64,000 bases of DNA from Paludibacter sp963678465 (GTDB lineage Bacteria > Bacteroidota > Bacteroidia > Bacteroidales > Paludibacteraceae): assembly GCA_963678465.1 (NCBI GenBank), contig OY782858.1, positions 2,604,001-2,668,000 on the forward strand. Reading direction: 5' to 3'. Positions 8,732 to 17,207 of this stretch are shown here, one piece after another. Both the position numbers and the translations under genes were made by a program. Within the stretch, counting starts at the first letter, position 1; each line of letters starts with the position of its first letter. Below the pieces are notes generated by a model. The model searched no databases, had not been told where the DNA came from, and saw nothing but the letters and a program-made list of their open reading frames with translations.

Positions 8732-8799
8732 ACAAAGTCCCCGTATTGCCCAACAAAAAAAAACAAACCGACAATTAAAACATCAAACAAAAGAATACA

Positions 8800-9789
8800 A
8801 TGGCCGAAAAAATACGTCTCAACAAATTTATAAGCGATAGCGGTGTCTGTTCACGTCGCGAAGCAGATAAGTACATCGAAACCGGACACGTCATGGTGAA
8901 TGGCAAGCGCGCCAAAATAGGCGATATGGTGACGCCCGTTTACGACAAAGTGATGCTCAACGGCAACCCTGTGGAAGCCAAAACAGGCAACGACTTTGTA
9001 TTGATGGCCTTCAACAAACCGGTAGGCATTATAAGTACCACCGAAATTGGCGTAAAAGATTCAATCATCGACTACATTGGTTATCACGAACGTATTTTCC
9101 CCATTGGCCGACTGGATAAAGATTCTCAGGGACTTATATTTCTGACAAATAACGGCGATATCGTGAACAAGATATTGCGTGCCGGCAACCATCACGAAAA
9201 GGAATATATCGTTACAGTGAACAAGCCGGTGACCGATGAATTTATTCAGCAAATGGGCAATGGCGTTCCGATTTTGGGCGAAATGACTAAAAAATGCAAG
9301 GTCGCTAAAATCTCAGTTTATGTATTTCGGATTACGCTTATTCAGGGCCTCAACCGCCAGATACGCCGGATGTGCGAATACTTTGGATACGAAGTTGTAA
9401 AACTCGAACGCGTGCGCATTATGAACATCAACATCAAAGGCATAGCTTTGGGCGAATGGCGTTTACTCACCGAGGATGAGATGACGGAGATAACAAACGC
9501 CATCGAAAAATCATCCTCCGAAGTCCGTCCGCAAAACACGAAGGAAGCCCTGCCGAAACAACAGAAAAAACAGAAACGACAAGCGCCGAGAACGGAGGAA
9601 CCCGAAACAAAAAAAACGGCGCAACGGGCTCCCGCATCCTCAGCCGCCAAAAAAGTGATCCGCTCCAGTGTAGCCAATCCCAAAGCACGCGAACTGCGCT
9701 CCAATTCATCCAATTCGAACAAAACCGGCACTGCCAAACACAACAAACCATCAGCCGGCAAATTCAGCAATAACAGAAGAACGAAATAA
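8800..9789 (+). CDS. rluF: 23S rRNA pseudouridine synthase, RluF type, with basic C-terminal tail
   Basis: An N-terminal S4 RNA-binding domain (about residues 5-55, with FISDSGVCSRREADKYI) precedes an RsuA/RluF catalytic domain containing the active-site Asp in GRLDKDSQGL and the LNRQIRRMCEYFGYEV block. RluF-type enzymes convert a uridine of 23S rRNA to pseudouridine. From about residue 235 the protein continues as a roughly 95-residue low-complexity tail rich in Lys, Gln, Arg, Ser and Asn, which is not part of the catalytic fold and probably binds RNA non-specifically. A repeat-rich gap follows. Confidence 0.88.
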   Translation: MAEKIRLNKFISDSGVCSRREADKYIETGHVMVNGKRAKIGDMVTPVYDKVMLNGNPVEAKTGNDFVLMAFNKPVGIISTTEIGVKDSIIDYIGYHERIFPIGRLDKDSQGLIFLTNNGDIVNKILRAGNHHEKEYIVTVNKPVTDEFIQQMGNGVPILGEMTKKCKVAKISVYVFRITLIQGLNRQIRRMCEYFGYEVVKLERVRIMNINIKGIALGEWRLLTEDEMTEITNAIEKSSSEVRPQNTKEALPKQQKKQKRQAPRTEEPETKKTAQRAPASSAAKKVIRSSVANPKARELRSNSSNSNKTGTAKHNKPSAGKFSNNRRTK

Positions 9790-10183
9790 GGATGGTCTCC
9801 GGACGTTTAACTGTGTAATTGTGTAATTGTGCAATTGTGGAAGCGTGGAATTGTCTCCGGTCTCCGGTCTCCGGACCTGAAACTGTGGACTTAAGCCCGA
9901 ATGGCTTGAATGCGCTTAACCATGGGTGCAACCCATGGAACTTAAGCAGACTGATTTACCCAAACCCAGAAAGGGGTTTAATGTCACTTCAATTTTAATT
10001 AAACCCTTTCAGGGTTTTTCAAATATATGATTCACCTCAACCACAGGTTTTACCTGTGGCTAAGCATATTCAAGCCCTTCGGGCTTGCTTCAACAGTTCA
10101 ACAATTCCACAGTTCAACGTCCGGTGACTGGAGACCGGAGACCGGAGACAATTCCACAGTTCAACGTCCGGATACCAGAGACT
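9790..10183. repeat. Nested inverted-repeat element with four hairpins between rluF and the M48 gene
   Basis: An outer pair of inverted arms rich in repeated GGTCTCC/CCGGAGA words (9845-9876 and 10119-10160) encloses an inner element at 9893-10086 with its own near-perfect 19-bp inverted ends (AAGCCCGAATGGCTTGAAT against the complement, one mismatch). Inside are perfect hairpins CCATGGGT/ACCCATGG (9920-9938) and CCACAGGT/ACCTGTGG (10041-10059), and a pair of AAACCC/GGGTTT arms (9962-9980 with 9999-10017). There is no coding potential. It could end transcripts from both sides, since the flanking genes converge here. Confidence 0.7.
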
Positions 10184-10975
10184 TTACTTTTTATAATACC
10201 CCATAGCCTCGGGCAATACTTTTTTCATATTAGCAATACGGTTTGCGTCGGTAGGGTGAGTGCTCATAAATTCGAGCGTCGAACCAGATCCGTTGGCCGA
10301 CATACGTTCCCAAAAAGCCACCGCTTCGTTGGGATCGTAACCCGCCATGGCCATAAAAATCAAACCAAGTCGGTCGGCTTCGTACTCGTGTTTGCGCGAA
10401 TAAGGCAAAATAACACCCACCTGAGCGCCCAGACCGTAAAGCACATTGATGGTTTGGCGTGTAGCCACCGACTTATTGGACAGAAGAACATCTGTAATGG
10501 AAGCGCCATATTGTGCTATCATCTGCTGGCTCATGCGCTCGTTGCTGTGCTTGGCTACTGCATGGGCAATTTCGTGACCCATCACTACTGCCATTCCTGC
10601 TTCGGTCTTTGTCATTGCCAAAATTCCTTCGTAAAAAACAACTTTACCACCCGGCATACAAAAAGCATTGACTGTTGTATCCTTTACCAAATTAAATTCC
10701 CACGCATAATTGGCTGTGTCGGCTGCAGCTCCGTTGTTGATCAGAAATTTTTCTACCTCGGTAGAAATTTTAAGCCCTACTTTTCGTACCATTGCCGAGT
10801 TGCCAACATTTTTTGAAATCGGAACAGAGTCGATGAATTGTTTGTAAGCTGTAGCGCTCATCGACAATACTTCAGCATCCGACACCAAAAGCAACTGTTT
10901 GCGACCTGTAATCAGAACGCTGGAGCACGAAGCAAAAACCAAAGCGATAAATAAAAATAAAGATATTCTTTTCAT
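10184..10975 (-). CDS. M48-family metalloprotease lipoprotein
   Basis: The 263-residue protein begins with a lipoprotein signal ending FASC (lipid-modified Cys17). It contains the zinc-protease motif HEIAH at residues 134-138, and the third ligand Glu in HEYEADRLG. This layout matches periplasm-facing M48 proteases such as LoiP/YcaL, which degrade misfolded or mislocalised outer-membrane proteins. The substrate in this organism is unknown. It is transcribed divergently from the VanZ-like gene, with abutting mirror-image -7 boxes in between. Confidence 0.9.
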   Translation of the reverse strand: MKRISLFLFIALVFASCSSVLITGRKQLLLVSDAEVLSMSATAYKQFIDSVPISKNVGNSAMVRKVGLKISTEVEKFLINNGAAADTANYAWEFNLVKDTTVNAFCMPGGKVVFYEGILAMTKTEAGMAVVMGHEIAHAVAKHSNERMSQQMIAQYGASITDVLLSNKSVATRQTINVLYGLGAQVGVILPYSRKHEYEADRLGLIFMAMAGYDPNEAVAFWERMSANGSGSTLEFMSTHPTDANRIANMKKVLPEAMGYYKK

Positions 10976-11019
10976 AAAAATTTATATTAATTAGTGTGTG
11001 TTTTTAAGTGTCAATAATT

Positions 11020-11035
11020 TATCTTTGCAAAGATA
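11020..11035. promoter_or_regulatory. Back-to-back mirror -7 boxes between the M48 gene and vanZ-like gene
   Basis: TATCTTTG on the plus strand (11020-11027) abuts TATCTTTG on the minus strand (11028-11035), giving the 16-bp palindrome TATCTTTGCAAAGATA; the symmetry extends to 22 bp (11018-11039). Each box matches TAnnTTTG. The matching -33 elements are weak. If both are used, polymerases on the two strands would compete for the same site. Confidence 0.5.
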
Positions 11036-11121
11036 AATATTCGCTTTTTAATAATAGCGCATTTCAAATAAAAAAAAGTATTAGCTCGTCTGATTTGGTT
11101 ACAATTTATAAATACATTTAA

Positions 11122-11511
11122 ATGCTTAAAACAGCTCTGAGTTACTGGAAATCCATTTTATCAGTCATTATAATAGTTTACCTGTCGTTTGCTCCTCCAT
11201 CCGATTTCAGGGAAATGCCAAAGGTAAATATCTTGTTTTTCGACAAAATTGTTCATGTTGCATTGTATGTGTTTCTGACAATCGTTTTAATATTTGATTT
11301 TCGCAGCCACAACAAATTTAGCAAAAACAACTCCATCTACATTGTGCAATGCATACTTTTCCCCATCATTATGGGTGGCTGCATCGAAATAGCACAAGGC
11401 AAATGGTTTTACCCCCGCACAGCCGAATGGGTGGACTGGTTGGCCGATATTTTGGGAATTAGCATAGGTTTAGTCATCACTCACTTTCATAAAAGAAAAA
11501 TTCAAGGCTGA
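11122..11511 (+). CDS. VanZ-family membrane protein
   Basis: The 129-residue protein has about four hydrophobic segments and the VanZ-like landmarks SFAPPSDF, FDKIVHVALYVFL, GCIEIAQ and RTAEWVDWLADILG. VanZ of enterococci gives low-level teicoplanin resistance; for chromosomal homologues like this the role is unknown and resistance should not be assumed. The stop codon overlaps the start of dprA by one base (TGATG), so the two are translationally coupled. Confidence 0.82.
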   Translation: MLKTALSYWKSILSVIIIVYLSFAPPSDFREMPKVNILFFDKIVHVALYVFLTIVLIFDFRSHNKFSKNNSIYIVQCILFPIIMGGCIEIAQGKWFYPRTAEWVDWLADILGISIGLVITHFHKRKIQG

Positions 11512-12629
11512 TGAATAGCGAAGCGTTGAAATATAAAATAGGCATCACACTTATAAAAGGCATCGGGAACAACCTTGCTAAAAATCTGATTGCCTACCTG
11601 GGAAGCGAGGAAGCCGTTTTCGGCGAAAAACAACAAAACCTTGCAAAAATTCCGGGCATAGGCGAAGTGCTGTCGCGCGAAATAGTAAAGCAGGATGTGC
11701 TCCGACGCGCCGAAGAAGAAGTGGAATTTATAATTAAAAACAAAATTACGCCTTACTACTACAGCGATCGCGAATATCCTTTTCGGCTAAAAGAATGTTC
11801 CGATGCCCCTATTATGATCTACACCAAAGGAAATTGTAATTTGAACAATGGTAAATTTATTGGCATCGTAGGCACCCGCAACGCCACTGAGTATGGCAAA
11901 GAATTGTGCCGAAAGCTCATCAACGACTTAGCCACCATCCAGTCGAACACAGTCATCGTGAGCGGAATGGCTTATGGAGTAGATATAAGCGCCCACAAAG
12001 CCGCCCTCGAATACAATCTTCCTACAATTGGGATAGTAGGTCATGGCCTCGATCGGATCTACCCGAGCGCTCATCGGCCGGTTGCGGTGAAGATAATCGA
12101 AAACGGAATGCTCCTCACCGAATACCTGAGCAAAACCAACCCCGACAGACAAAATTTTGTGCAACGCAACCGCATCATTGCCGGACTGTGCGACGCTACC
12201 GTAGTAGTAGAATCGGCCACGCGCGGTGGCGCACTGATCACTGCCGAGCTGGCCAACGATTACAACCGGGATGTATTTGCATTTCCGGGTCGTGTGGGCG
12301 ATGAATGGTCGGCAGGCTGCAACGCACTGATCAGGAATAACAAGGCATCGCTCATCGAATCGGCCGCGGATATCCTTAAGTTTATGAACTGGGAGCAACA
12401 AACCGATGCAAAAGCAGCCTGCATTCAAACTACTTTATTTCTCGATCTTTCGGATGAGGAACAAAGCGTAGTGAGCATTTTAAGACAGGCCCCCGAAGGC
12501 TTACAACTCAACGAAATGTCGATAAAACTTGAAAAACCTGTAAGTAAAATCTCGTCGATGCTATTGGAAATGGAATTCAAAGGAGTAGTGAAATGTCTGC
12601 CCGGCAATGTTTATAAAATTGTAAAGTAA
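11511..12629 (+). CDS. dprA: DNA-processing protein DprA
   Basis: DprA binds incoming single-stranded DNA and loads RecA during natural transformation; it is also widespread in bacteria not known to transform. The 372 residues comprise an N-terminal helix-hairpin-helix/SAM-like part (GIGNNLAKNL, IPGIGEVLS), the Rossmann-like core with GIVGTRNATEYG, SGMAYGVDISAHKAAL and RGGALITAELA, and a C-terminal winged-helix segment (EEQSVVSILRQAPEGLQLNEM). The start overlaps the VanZ-like gene by one base. No com genes lie nearby. Confidence 0.95.
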   Translation: MNSEALKYKIGITLIKGIGNNLAKNLIAYLGSEEAVFGEKQQNLAKIPGIGEVLSREIVKQDVLRRAEEEVEFIIKNKITPYYYSDREYPFRLKECSDAPIMIYTKGNCNLNNGKFIGIVGTRNATEYGKELCRKLINDLATIQSNTVIVSGMAYGVDISAHKAALEYNLPTIGIVGHGLDRIYPSAHRPVAVKIIENGMLLTEYLSKTNPDRQNFVQRNRIIAGLCDATVVVESATRGGALITAELANDYNRDVFAFPGRVGDEWSAGCNALIRNNKASLIESAADILKFMNWEQQTDAKAACIQTTLFLDLSDEEQSVVSILRQAPEGLQLNEMSIKLEKPVSKISSMLLEMEFKGVVKCLPGNVYKIVK

Positions 12630-12674
12630 CATTTTTCGAAACAACACAGCCAAACAAAGCACTCGACAATGCAT

Positions 12675-12709
12675 GAGCACAGGAACTGACGGTCTAACTG
12701 TGCTCTTTT
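12675..12709 (+). terminator. Terminator of dprA
   Basis: GAGCACAG (12675-12682) pairs with CTGTGCTC (12698-12705) across a 15-nt loop and is followed by TTTTC. It is 45 bp past the dprA stop. Confidence 0.65.
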
Positions 12710-12782
12710 CAGAGAAATCTCCGTCCAAAACTAATTGAACAAAACAGTAGATTTTTTATACTGACAACAGAAAAACAAAGAA

Positions 12783-13235
12783 GTGTATACAAAAGACGAA
12801 CTCAAACAACTGAAAAAAGAATTCTGGGAAGGATTTGGTATCTATTGCAGCCAAATTCAGGCGCTCAAGAAACGCAAAAGCAAATTCATGCTTTACAACA
12901 CCAAAATGAAAGGAGTGGAACTCAAGTTCGACGCTAACCGCGATGGCGCTTTTGTGATCCTCGAAATCAATCATCCCGATGCTACAAAACGCTTCGAAAT
13001 CTACGAAAAACTGGAGCTTTACAAATCAATTTTCGAAAAAGATTTTGCCGAAGGACTTACCTGGGACTTTGCCCACGTGCGCGAATGTGACACCGAGGTG
13101 TGTCGCATCTACACCCACAAGCCGGGAATCGACATTCACAGGCGCATTCAGTGGATGGAATTCTATCAATTTATGGTAAGCGAAATGCTCAAACTCGAAA
13201 AAGCATTCAAAGCCGTAAAGGAAGCGATTGAATAA
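12783..13235 (+). CDS. DUF4268-like protein
   Basis: This 150-residue soluble protein, started at GTG (12783), resembles the DUF4268 family: the N-terminal KKEFWEGFGIYCSQI, AFVILEINHPDATKRFEIYEKLE and C-terminal RIQWMEFYQFMVSEMLKLEKAF. The family has no established function; some members occur next to or fused with nuclease-like domains, but nothing of that kind is seen here. It has no operon partner: dprA ends in a terminator upstream and an empty inverted-repeat element lies 40 bp downstream. Confidence 0.72.
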   Translation: MYTKDELKQLKKEFWEGFGIYCSQIQALKKRKSKFMLYNTKMKGVELKFDANRDGAFVILEINHPDATKRFEIYEKLELYKSIFEKDFAEGLTWDFAHVRECDTEVCRIYTHKPGIDIHRRIQWMEFYQFMVSEMLKLEKAFKAVKEAIE

Positions 13236-13239
13236 AAGT

Positions 13240-13508
13240 AACTGCTTATCACTTTCGGTCAAGTTGAAGAAAAACAAACCACAATAGGCACAATAGTTCA
13301 TAGTAACATTGATAATACTAACACTACTCCAAGTCTTACATCTTAAAATGCCGAAAGGCATTGGTCTATTGTGCCCTTTTTTGTATTCTTTATATTTTCT
13401 ATTGTGCCTATTGTGGTTTTATTTCTTGATTTAAATTTATCAAGTTGAAGTCAGCACCCACATTACTACTGATATATTCTTAACCTTGACTAAAGGGGAT
13501 AAGCAGTT
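13240..13508. repeat. Larger imperfect inverted repeat and 11-bp direct repeats around the small IR element
   Basis: The 24-bp segments 13240-13263 (starting AACTGCTTATC) and 13485-13508 are imperfect inverted copies (20 of 24 pairs). Inside them the 11-mer TCAAGTTGAAG occurs directly repeated at 13259-13269 and 13440-13450, on either side of the perfect inverted-repeat element. The direct repeats could be a target duplication, but their distances to the element's arms are unequal (6 and 20 bp). Confidence 0.55.
13276..13419. mobile_element. Gene-less 144-bp inverted-repeat element related to the GxxExxY cassette
   Basis: Perfect 21-bp inverted arms at 13276-13296 and 13399-13419 carry CCACAATAGGCACAATAG, which differs at one base from the arms of the sufB-sufC cassette (A to G at the centre). 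There is no gene inside. An extra inner copy of CTATTGTGCC lies at 13366-13375 and a small hairpin ATGCC-GAAA-GGCAT at 13348-13361. It looks like a non-autonomous, MITE-like relative of the cassette at 4603-5132; mobility is inferred. Confidence 0.65.
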
Positions 13509-14347
13509 AAAAGCATTCTGAAAACGAAAAACAAAATAGCAATCAATGTCTTATCATAATTTCAGATGGATTTGAAAAACAAAATCGAACCGACTTCACA
13601 ACACTTCAAAATTAATTTATAATTGTTTAAAAAAAACTCATAAAATGCTTGTCTTTTTAAGTAAATTTTGTATGTTTGCATACGAGAAAAAGTTGGAAAG
13701 ATAAGAATAGTAACAACTATTGTTATAGTGAAAAAAGAACTGTGAGATGAAAACATTGGCGCATGAAACACATCCTCACACTTCGGGATAAATCCTAAAT
13801 GCGAATTGAAAAAAATCAGAAAGAAAAACTGAAAGAAATTTGACTTTACTGCTGTTTCCGTACATCAGTAAAAGCAACAAATATATTATATAAAGTCTTG
13901 ATATGATAGTAAATTACTTTATCCTTCGTATCAAGCATTTCAACTTCTCAGAAAATTTATCAATTGATTACTTGTCAAAAAAAAATCCGGTAAAAGCATC
14001 GTTTACTGAGCAACCGGGAACTTAGCCAACTACCTGTGCGAGCAATTGCACCGGCAACAAGGGAATGGTCTATGCCATACATGTTAAAAAAAACAAGCAA
14101 CATGGGTTCGTGCAACTTATAAATTTGGTTTTATTTAAAAACCGATTGTACGAATACTTATAGCTCAATACAAAAGAAAAAAAATCGATTATGTTTATAA
14201 ATAGTAGAGAAAATTTAATGTTGTATTTCAAACTCAAACCTCATCCGGCTTCTGCTGCATGGGAAGAGGGACTTGGTTGAGTCTCACACTGAAAATTGTA
14301 CTGCATTATTTACTTCATCTAACTTATTTCAATTGTTTTTTTACTAA
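13420..14347. other. Gene-less stretch before the barrel gene pair
   Basis: No convincing gene, tRNA or known RNA was found in these 928 bp. Only very short frames occur, such as 14 codons from 13747 and 29 codons from 14191. The stretch contains one good promoter (13649-13678) reading rightwards. It may be an unusually long leader for the barrel genes, or host an unrecognised small RNA, or be decayed sequence. Confidence 0.5.
13649..13678 (+). promoter_or_regulatory. Bacteroidetes-type promoter in a gene-less region
   Basis: TTG at 13649-13651, a 19-bp spacer and TATGTTTG at 13671-13678 match the -33/-7 consensus. Reading rightwards, the first real gene starts 670 bp later, so the product is either a long leader for the barrel gene at 14348 or a small RNA. 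Confidence 0.5.
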
Positions 14348-15097
14348 ATGAAAAAAATATCCTTGTCTTTGATATTTCTTTTACTTATTAGCAACTTTAT
14401 CGCAGCTCAAAAACGTTCGCTCGGACAATTTGCGCATGATATTCCCGGGATATTCTCCGTAATGTTATCAGGTGTGGGCCCGGCATATCTTTTTGGCGAT
14501 GTGGGCGGACGTATCGAAGATCAGATATTTTTGGGTAATACTGATTGGGATATGACCAAAACACGTTTTCTCTATTCAATAGGTTTTCGTCAGCATTTCC
14601 CAAATAATTTCGGGCTAAAAGGCACCTTAGCTTACGGACGGTTTGCCGGTACCGATGAAGGCACTTCAAATCCAACACGCGGCTACTCATTCTCCTCTGA
14701 TATCACAGAGATCTCACTGCAAAGCGAATATACTTTGTACGGAGGACCATACGCCCGACGCCGAACCCCAAATCTTGTGTATGTTTTTGCCGGAGCAGGT
14801 ATACTTAGTTACCAGCCAAAACTCATCAGAGATGGTGGTCCACGCCCTATCGACACAGTAAACGGCTCCGGAATCACCCCGGTAATGCCTTTTGGAATTG
14901 GTTATCAATATCGGTTTTCTCCCCGTTTTTCGCTGGGGGCCGAGTTTGGATGGCGTTATACATTTACCGACTACCTCGACTGTGTAACTACACCCAATTC
15001 GCGCAACAACGATGTACTCTCCAATCTGAACTTCACATTTACTTATAAAGTTTATGGCGATGTACCCGACGACAAATGCAATTGTAACTGGTGGTAA
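14348..15097 (+). CDS. Predicted outer-membrane beta-barrel protein
   Basis: The 249-residue protein has a signal peptide (MKKISLSLIFLLLISNFIAAQ) and alternating aromatic/polar strands typical of a small barrel, with GPAYLFGDVGG near the N-terminus and FSLGAEFGWRYTFTDYLD near the end. A Cys pair lies at the C-terminus (CNCNWW). It is paralogous to the next gene, 10 bp downstream: both share a GDxG segment, a (V/L)F.FGG/AG-IGY region and a late GAEF...YTFTD block followed by DVLS. No function can be assigned. It may belong to the DUF6089-like barrels, which I cannot confirm. Confidence 0.75.
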   Translation: MKKISLSLIFLLLISNFIAAQKRSLGQFAHDIPGIFSVMLSGVGPAYLFGDVGGRIEDQIFLGNTDWDMTKTRFLYSIGFRQHFPNNFGLKGTLAYGRFAGTDEGTSNPTRGYSFSSDITEISLQSEYTLYGGPYARRRTPNLVYVFAGAGILSYQPKLIRDGGPRPIDTVNGSGITPVMPFGIGYQYRFSPRFSLGAEFGWRYTFTDYLDCVTTPNSRNNDVLSNLNFTFTYKVYGDVPDDKCNCNWW

Positions 15098-15107
15098 TTG
15101 AAGCAAC

Positions 15108-15779
15108 ATGAACAGGTCTAAATTTATATATATTCTATTGTTGAGCTTTATGTCGGTGGCTGCACTTGCGCAAAGACGACAGATAACGTATAACGGAACT
15201 TCCATCGACATCACAGGTGGTCCCTCTACACTTCTTCTGGGCGACATAGGCACACCGTTTCACGAAGATTACATATACACGCGCAACTGGTGTAATCAAC
15301 CAATGCGCGCCAACTTACTGTTATCGGTTGGTTTTCATCAATCTATAGACGAATACTGGGCATATAAGATAGCTGCACACACCGGCACATACGACCGAAA
15401 AGATGCCGATTACTCATTTCGTTCAAGTGTATTCGAACTTACAGGTCGTATCGAGTATCGCTTGTTTGCAACCCACTACACAAGAGCCAGATCTCTGTAT
15501 CTTTTCGGAGGTATTGGTTACCAATACAGTAATTATGTGAACGAAAAATTGATTGCCCCTAAAGAAAAAACTATTCAATCAAACGCTGCACCTGTTATCC
15601 CATTAGGCATTGGCTATAAACAAGAATTATTCGGCAACCTATCGGTAGGTGCCGAATTTGATTTTCATTATACATTCACTGATATGATCGAAGGCGTTAA
15701 GGGCGGCATGCCACACGATGTTCTTTCAACGCTTTCGCTGGTGCTGTCGTATCAAATTTCGGATGGCAATCGTCATTAA
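15108..15779 (+). CDS. Predicted outer-membrane beta-barrel protein, paralogue of the preceding gene
   Basis: The 223-residue product has a signal peptide ending near ALAQ and a barrel-like strand pattern. It shares with its neighbour the N-terminal LLLGDIGTPF segment, SLYLFGGIGYQYSN, the IPLGIGYKQEL segment and the final LSVGAEFDFHYTFTD then DVLSTLSLVLSY. The 10-bp spacing implies co-transcription. The pair probably arose by tandem duplication followed by strong divergence. The function is unknown. Confidence 0.73.
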   Translation: MNRSKFIYILLLSFMSVAALAQRRQITYNGTSIDITGGPSTLLLGDIGTPFHEDYIYTRNWCNQPMRANLLLSVGFHQSIDEYWAYKIAAHTGTYDRKDADYSFRSSVFELTGRIEYRLFATHYTRARSLYLFGGIGYQYSNYVNEKLIAPKEKTIQSNAAPVIPLGIGYKQELFGNLSVGAEFDFHYTFTDMIEGVKGGMPHDVLSTLSLVLSYQISDGNRH

Positions 15780-15838
15780 AATGATATTATTATCTCAATA
15801 ACAGTTTCATTTGGCTGGTACAAAAAGGAAGTTATATT

Positions 15839-17047
15839 CTAAATCTTTGCCATCATGTCAATTTCAAGCCTGAGTATTTCATAGTTTCGTTGAATTGTCA
15901 ACTGAAGTGGTCGCTTCGTAGATTTCTCAAAATATGCTCTGACATTTGGTAAAGTAAGACCAAACACCTTTACAAAATTGAGTTCTGTAATCACATCTCC
16001 TACCTGAAGGCCCGCACGTTCGGCCGGCGAACCTTTCCACACATTTACAACTTCAATCTGCGGAACAAAAGCCATAGCTTGCGCTACCTCTACACCAGCA
16101 ATATTGTAAGTAAAGGGATCGTTAAATTTTGAGTTGGGTTTAAAATAAAATTTCTCATTGAAAGTATCGATGATAAGATTAAAACGCGTCAAAAGCTGGC
16201 TGCCAATAGTTCCATCCCTGTCGGTATTCTGAATGATGTCAGCTATTGCAGCCGAATCGGGGAAAGCAACTATCGGATCTTTCACACAGAAATTAGCAAT
16301 ACAAATTTGTGGTACGCGGGCAAAAATCCCCGTCACCTCACCGCTCAATCCCTGACCAATCCGACCATGAATCGATTTTTCGGGTATATCAATTGCGCTG
16401 TTTGTAAGCGTTTGAAACCATGCATTAAGTTCTGCCCCGGTATCGATTAGCATTTTAATGCTTCTACGTGCCGTATCGGTTTCGAGTACCGAAAGATGAA
16501 TATACATTTTCTGTCTTTCAATTTTCATAGGCATCACCCCATAACCTTTGGGAACTTCGAAGGCATCTTTATCGTAAAACCTCAAACGTCCTCTCGTATA
16601 ATCCACCTGCACAATATAGTCCTGAAAAAAATCGGCCCCAAGCAATCCGTTGATCTTTGTTCCTGTTTGACGAGTCAGGTTAAAAACATCCTCCTGCAGC
16701 ACGTAAACTGTTTTGTTGGTGAGTTTGAATTTTTTTGATAATTGTAAAGTGTTTGAAGTACTTAAATAGGCATTCAGTTTAGTACCCTGGCCTAAACCCT
16801 GCAAATCGCGCACATTAGTATAGTTCAAATCTATGCTGTCGCCGGGCAACAACTCTGTGATAATAGTGCCTCTTACACCCGTATCGAGTACAAGGGACAA
16901 TTTGGTTGAATTATTAATACGGACTTCGACAACAATATAACTGCCGACCATTTCGAAAGGAATGGTTGCAACTGGTTTGATAGGGGAACGAGAGAAACAA
17001 ACCAGTGAGGAAAAAATTAAAACAACGAGAAAAACTAACTTTCTCAT
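15839..17047 (-). CDS. Two-lobed retropepsin-like aspartic protease with PDZ domain, exported
   Basis: The 402-residue protein begins with a signal peptide. Two aspartic-protease lobes follow: LVLDTGVRGTII (Asp55) with GLLGADFF, and MLIDTGAELNAW (Asp202) with GTIGSQLL. A C-terminal PDZ domain (about residues 315-400, with GSPAERAGLQVGDVITELN) completes it. Most bacterial retropepsins have one lobe and dimerise; having both DTG motifs in one chain suggests a self-contained pepsin-like active site. The substrate is unknown; a role in periplasmic protein processing is inference. Confidence 0.86.
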   Translation of the reverse strand: MRKLVFLVVLIFSSLVCFSRSPIKPVATIPFEMVGSYIVVEVRINNSTKLSLVLDTGVRGTIITELLPGDSIDLNYTNVRDLQGLGQGTKLNAYLSTSNTLQLSKKFKLTNKTVYVLQEDVFNLTRQTGTKINGLLGADFFQDYIVQVDYTRGRLRFYDKDAFEVPKGYGVMPMKIERQKMYIHLSVLETDTARRSIKMLIDTGAELNAWFQTLTNSAIDIPEKSIHGRIGQGLSGEVTGIFARVPQICIANFCVKDPIVAFPDSAAIADIIQNTDRDGTIGSQLLTRFNLIIDTFNEKFYFKPNSKFNDPFTYNIAGVEVAQAMAFVPQIEVVNVWKGSPAERAGLQVGDVITELNFVKVFGLTLPNVRAYFEKSTKRPLQLTIQRNYEILRLEIDMMAKI

Positions 17048-17207
17048 AACATGTGATTTTCAGTATGCGAAGATAATAAATTTTACAATTCATACACAAC
17101 TTTTTTGTATAAAAATGGTTATTACTACAGCGAATGTGATAAACCGACAACAACTCATGTTCAAACGAATGCATCAAATTTTATAACAACAAATTTTTCT
17201 ATTAAAA

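Noticed and set aside
10085..10816. Plus-strand open frame of 243 codons over the M48 gene
   Set aside because: It is antisense to the clear M48 protease gene and begins inside repeat sequence; its protein has no recognisable features.
13747..14280. Small peptides of 14 and 29 codons in the gene-less stretch
   Set aside because: They are too short, lack conservation evidence and do not look like known leader peptides.
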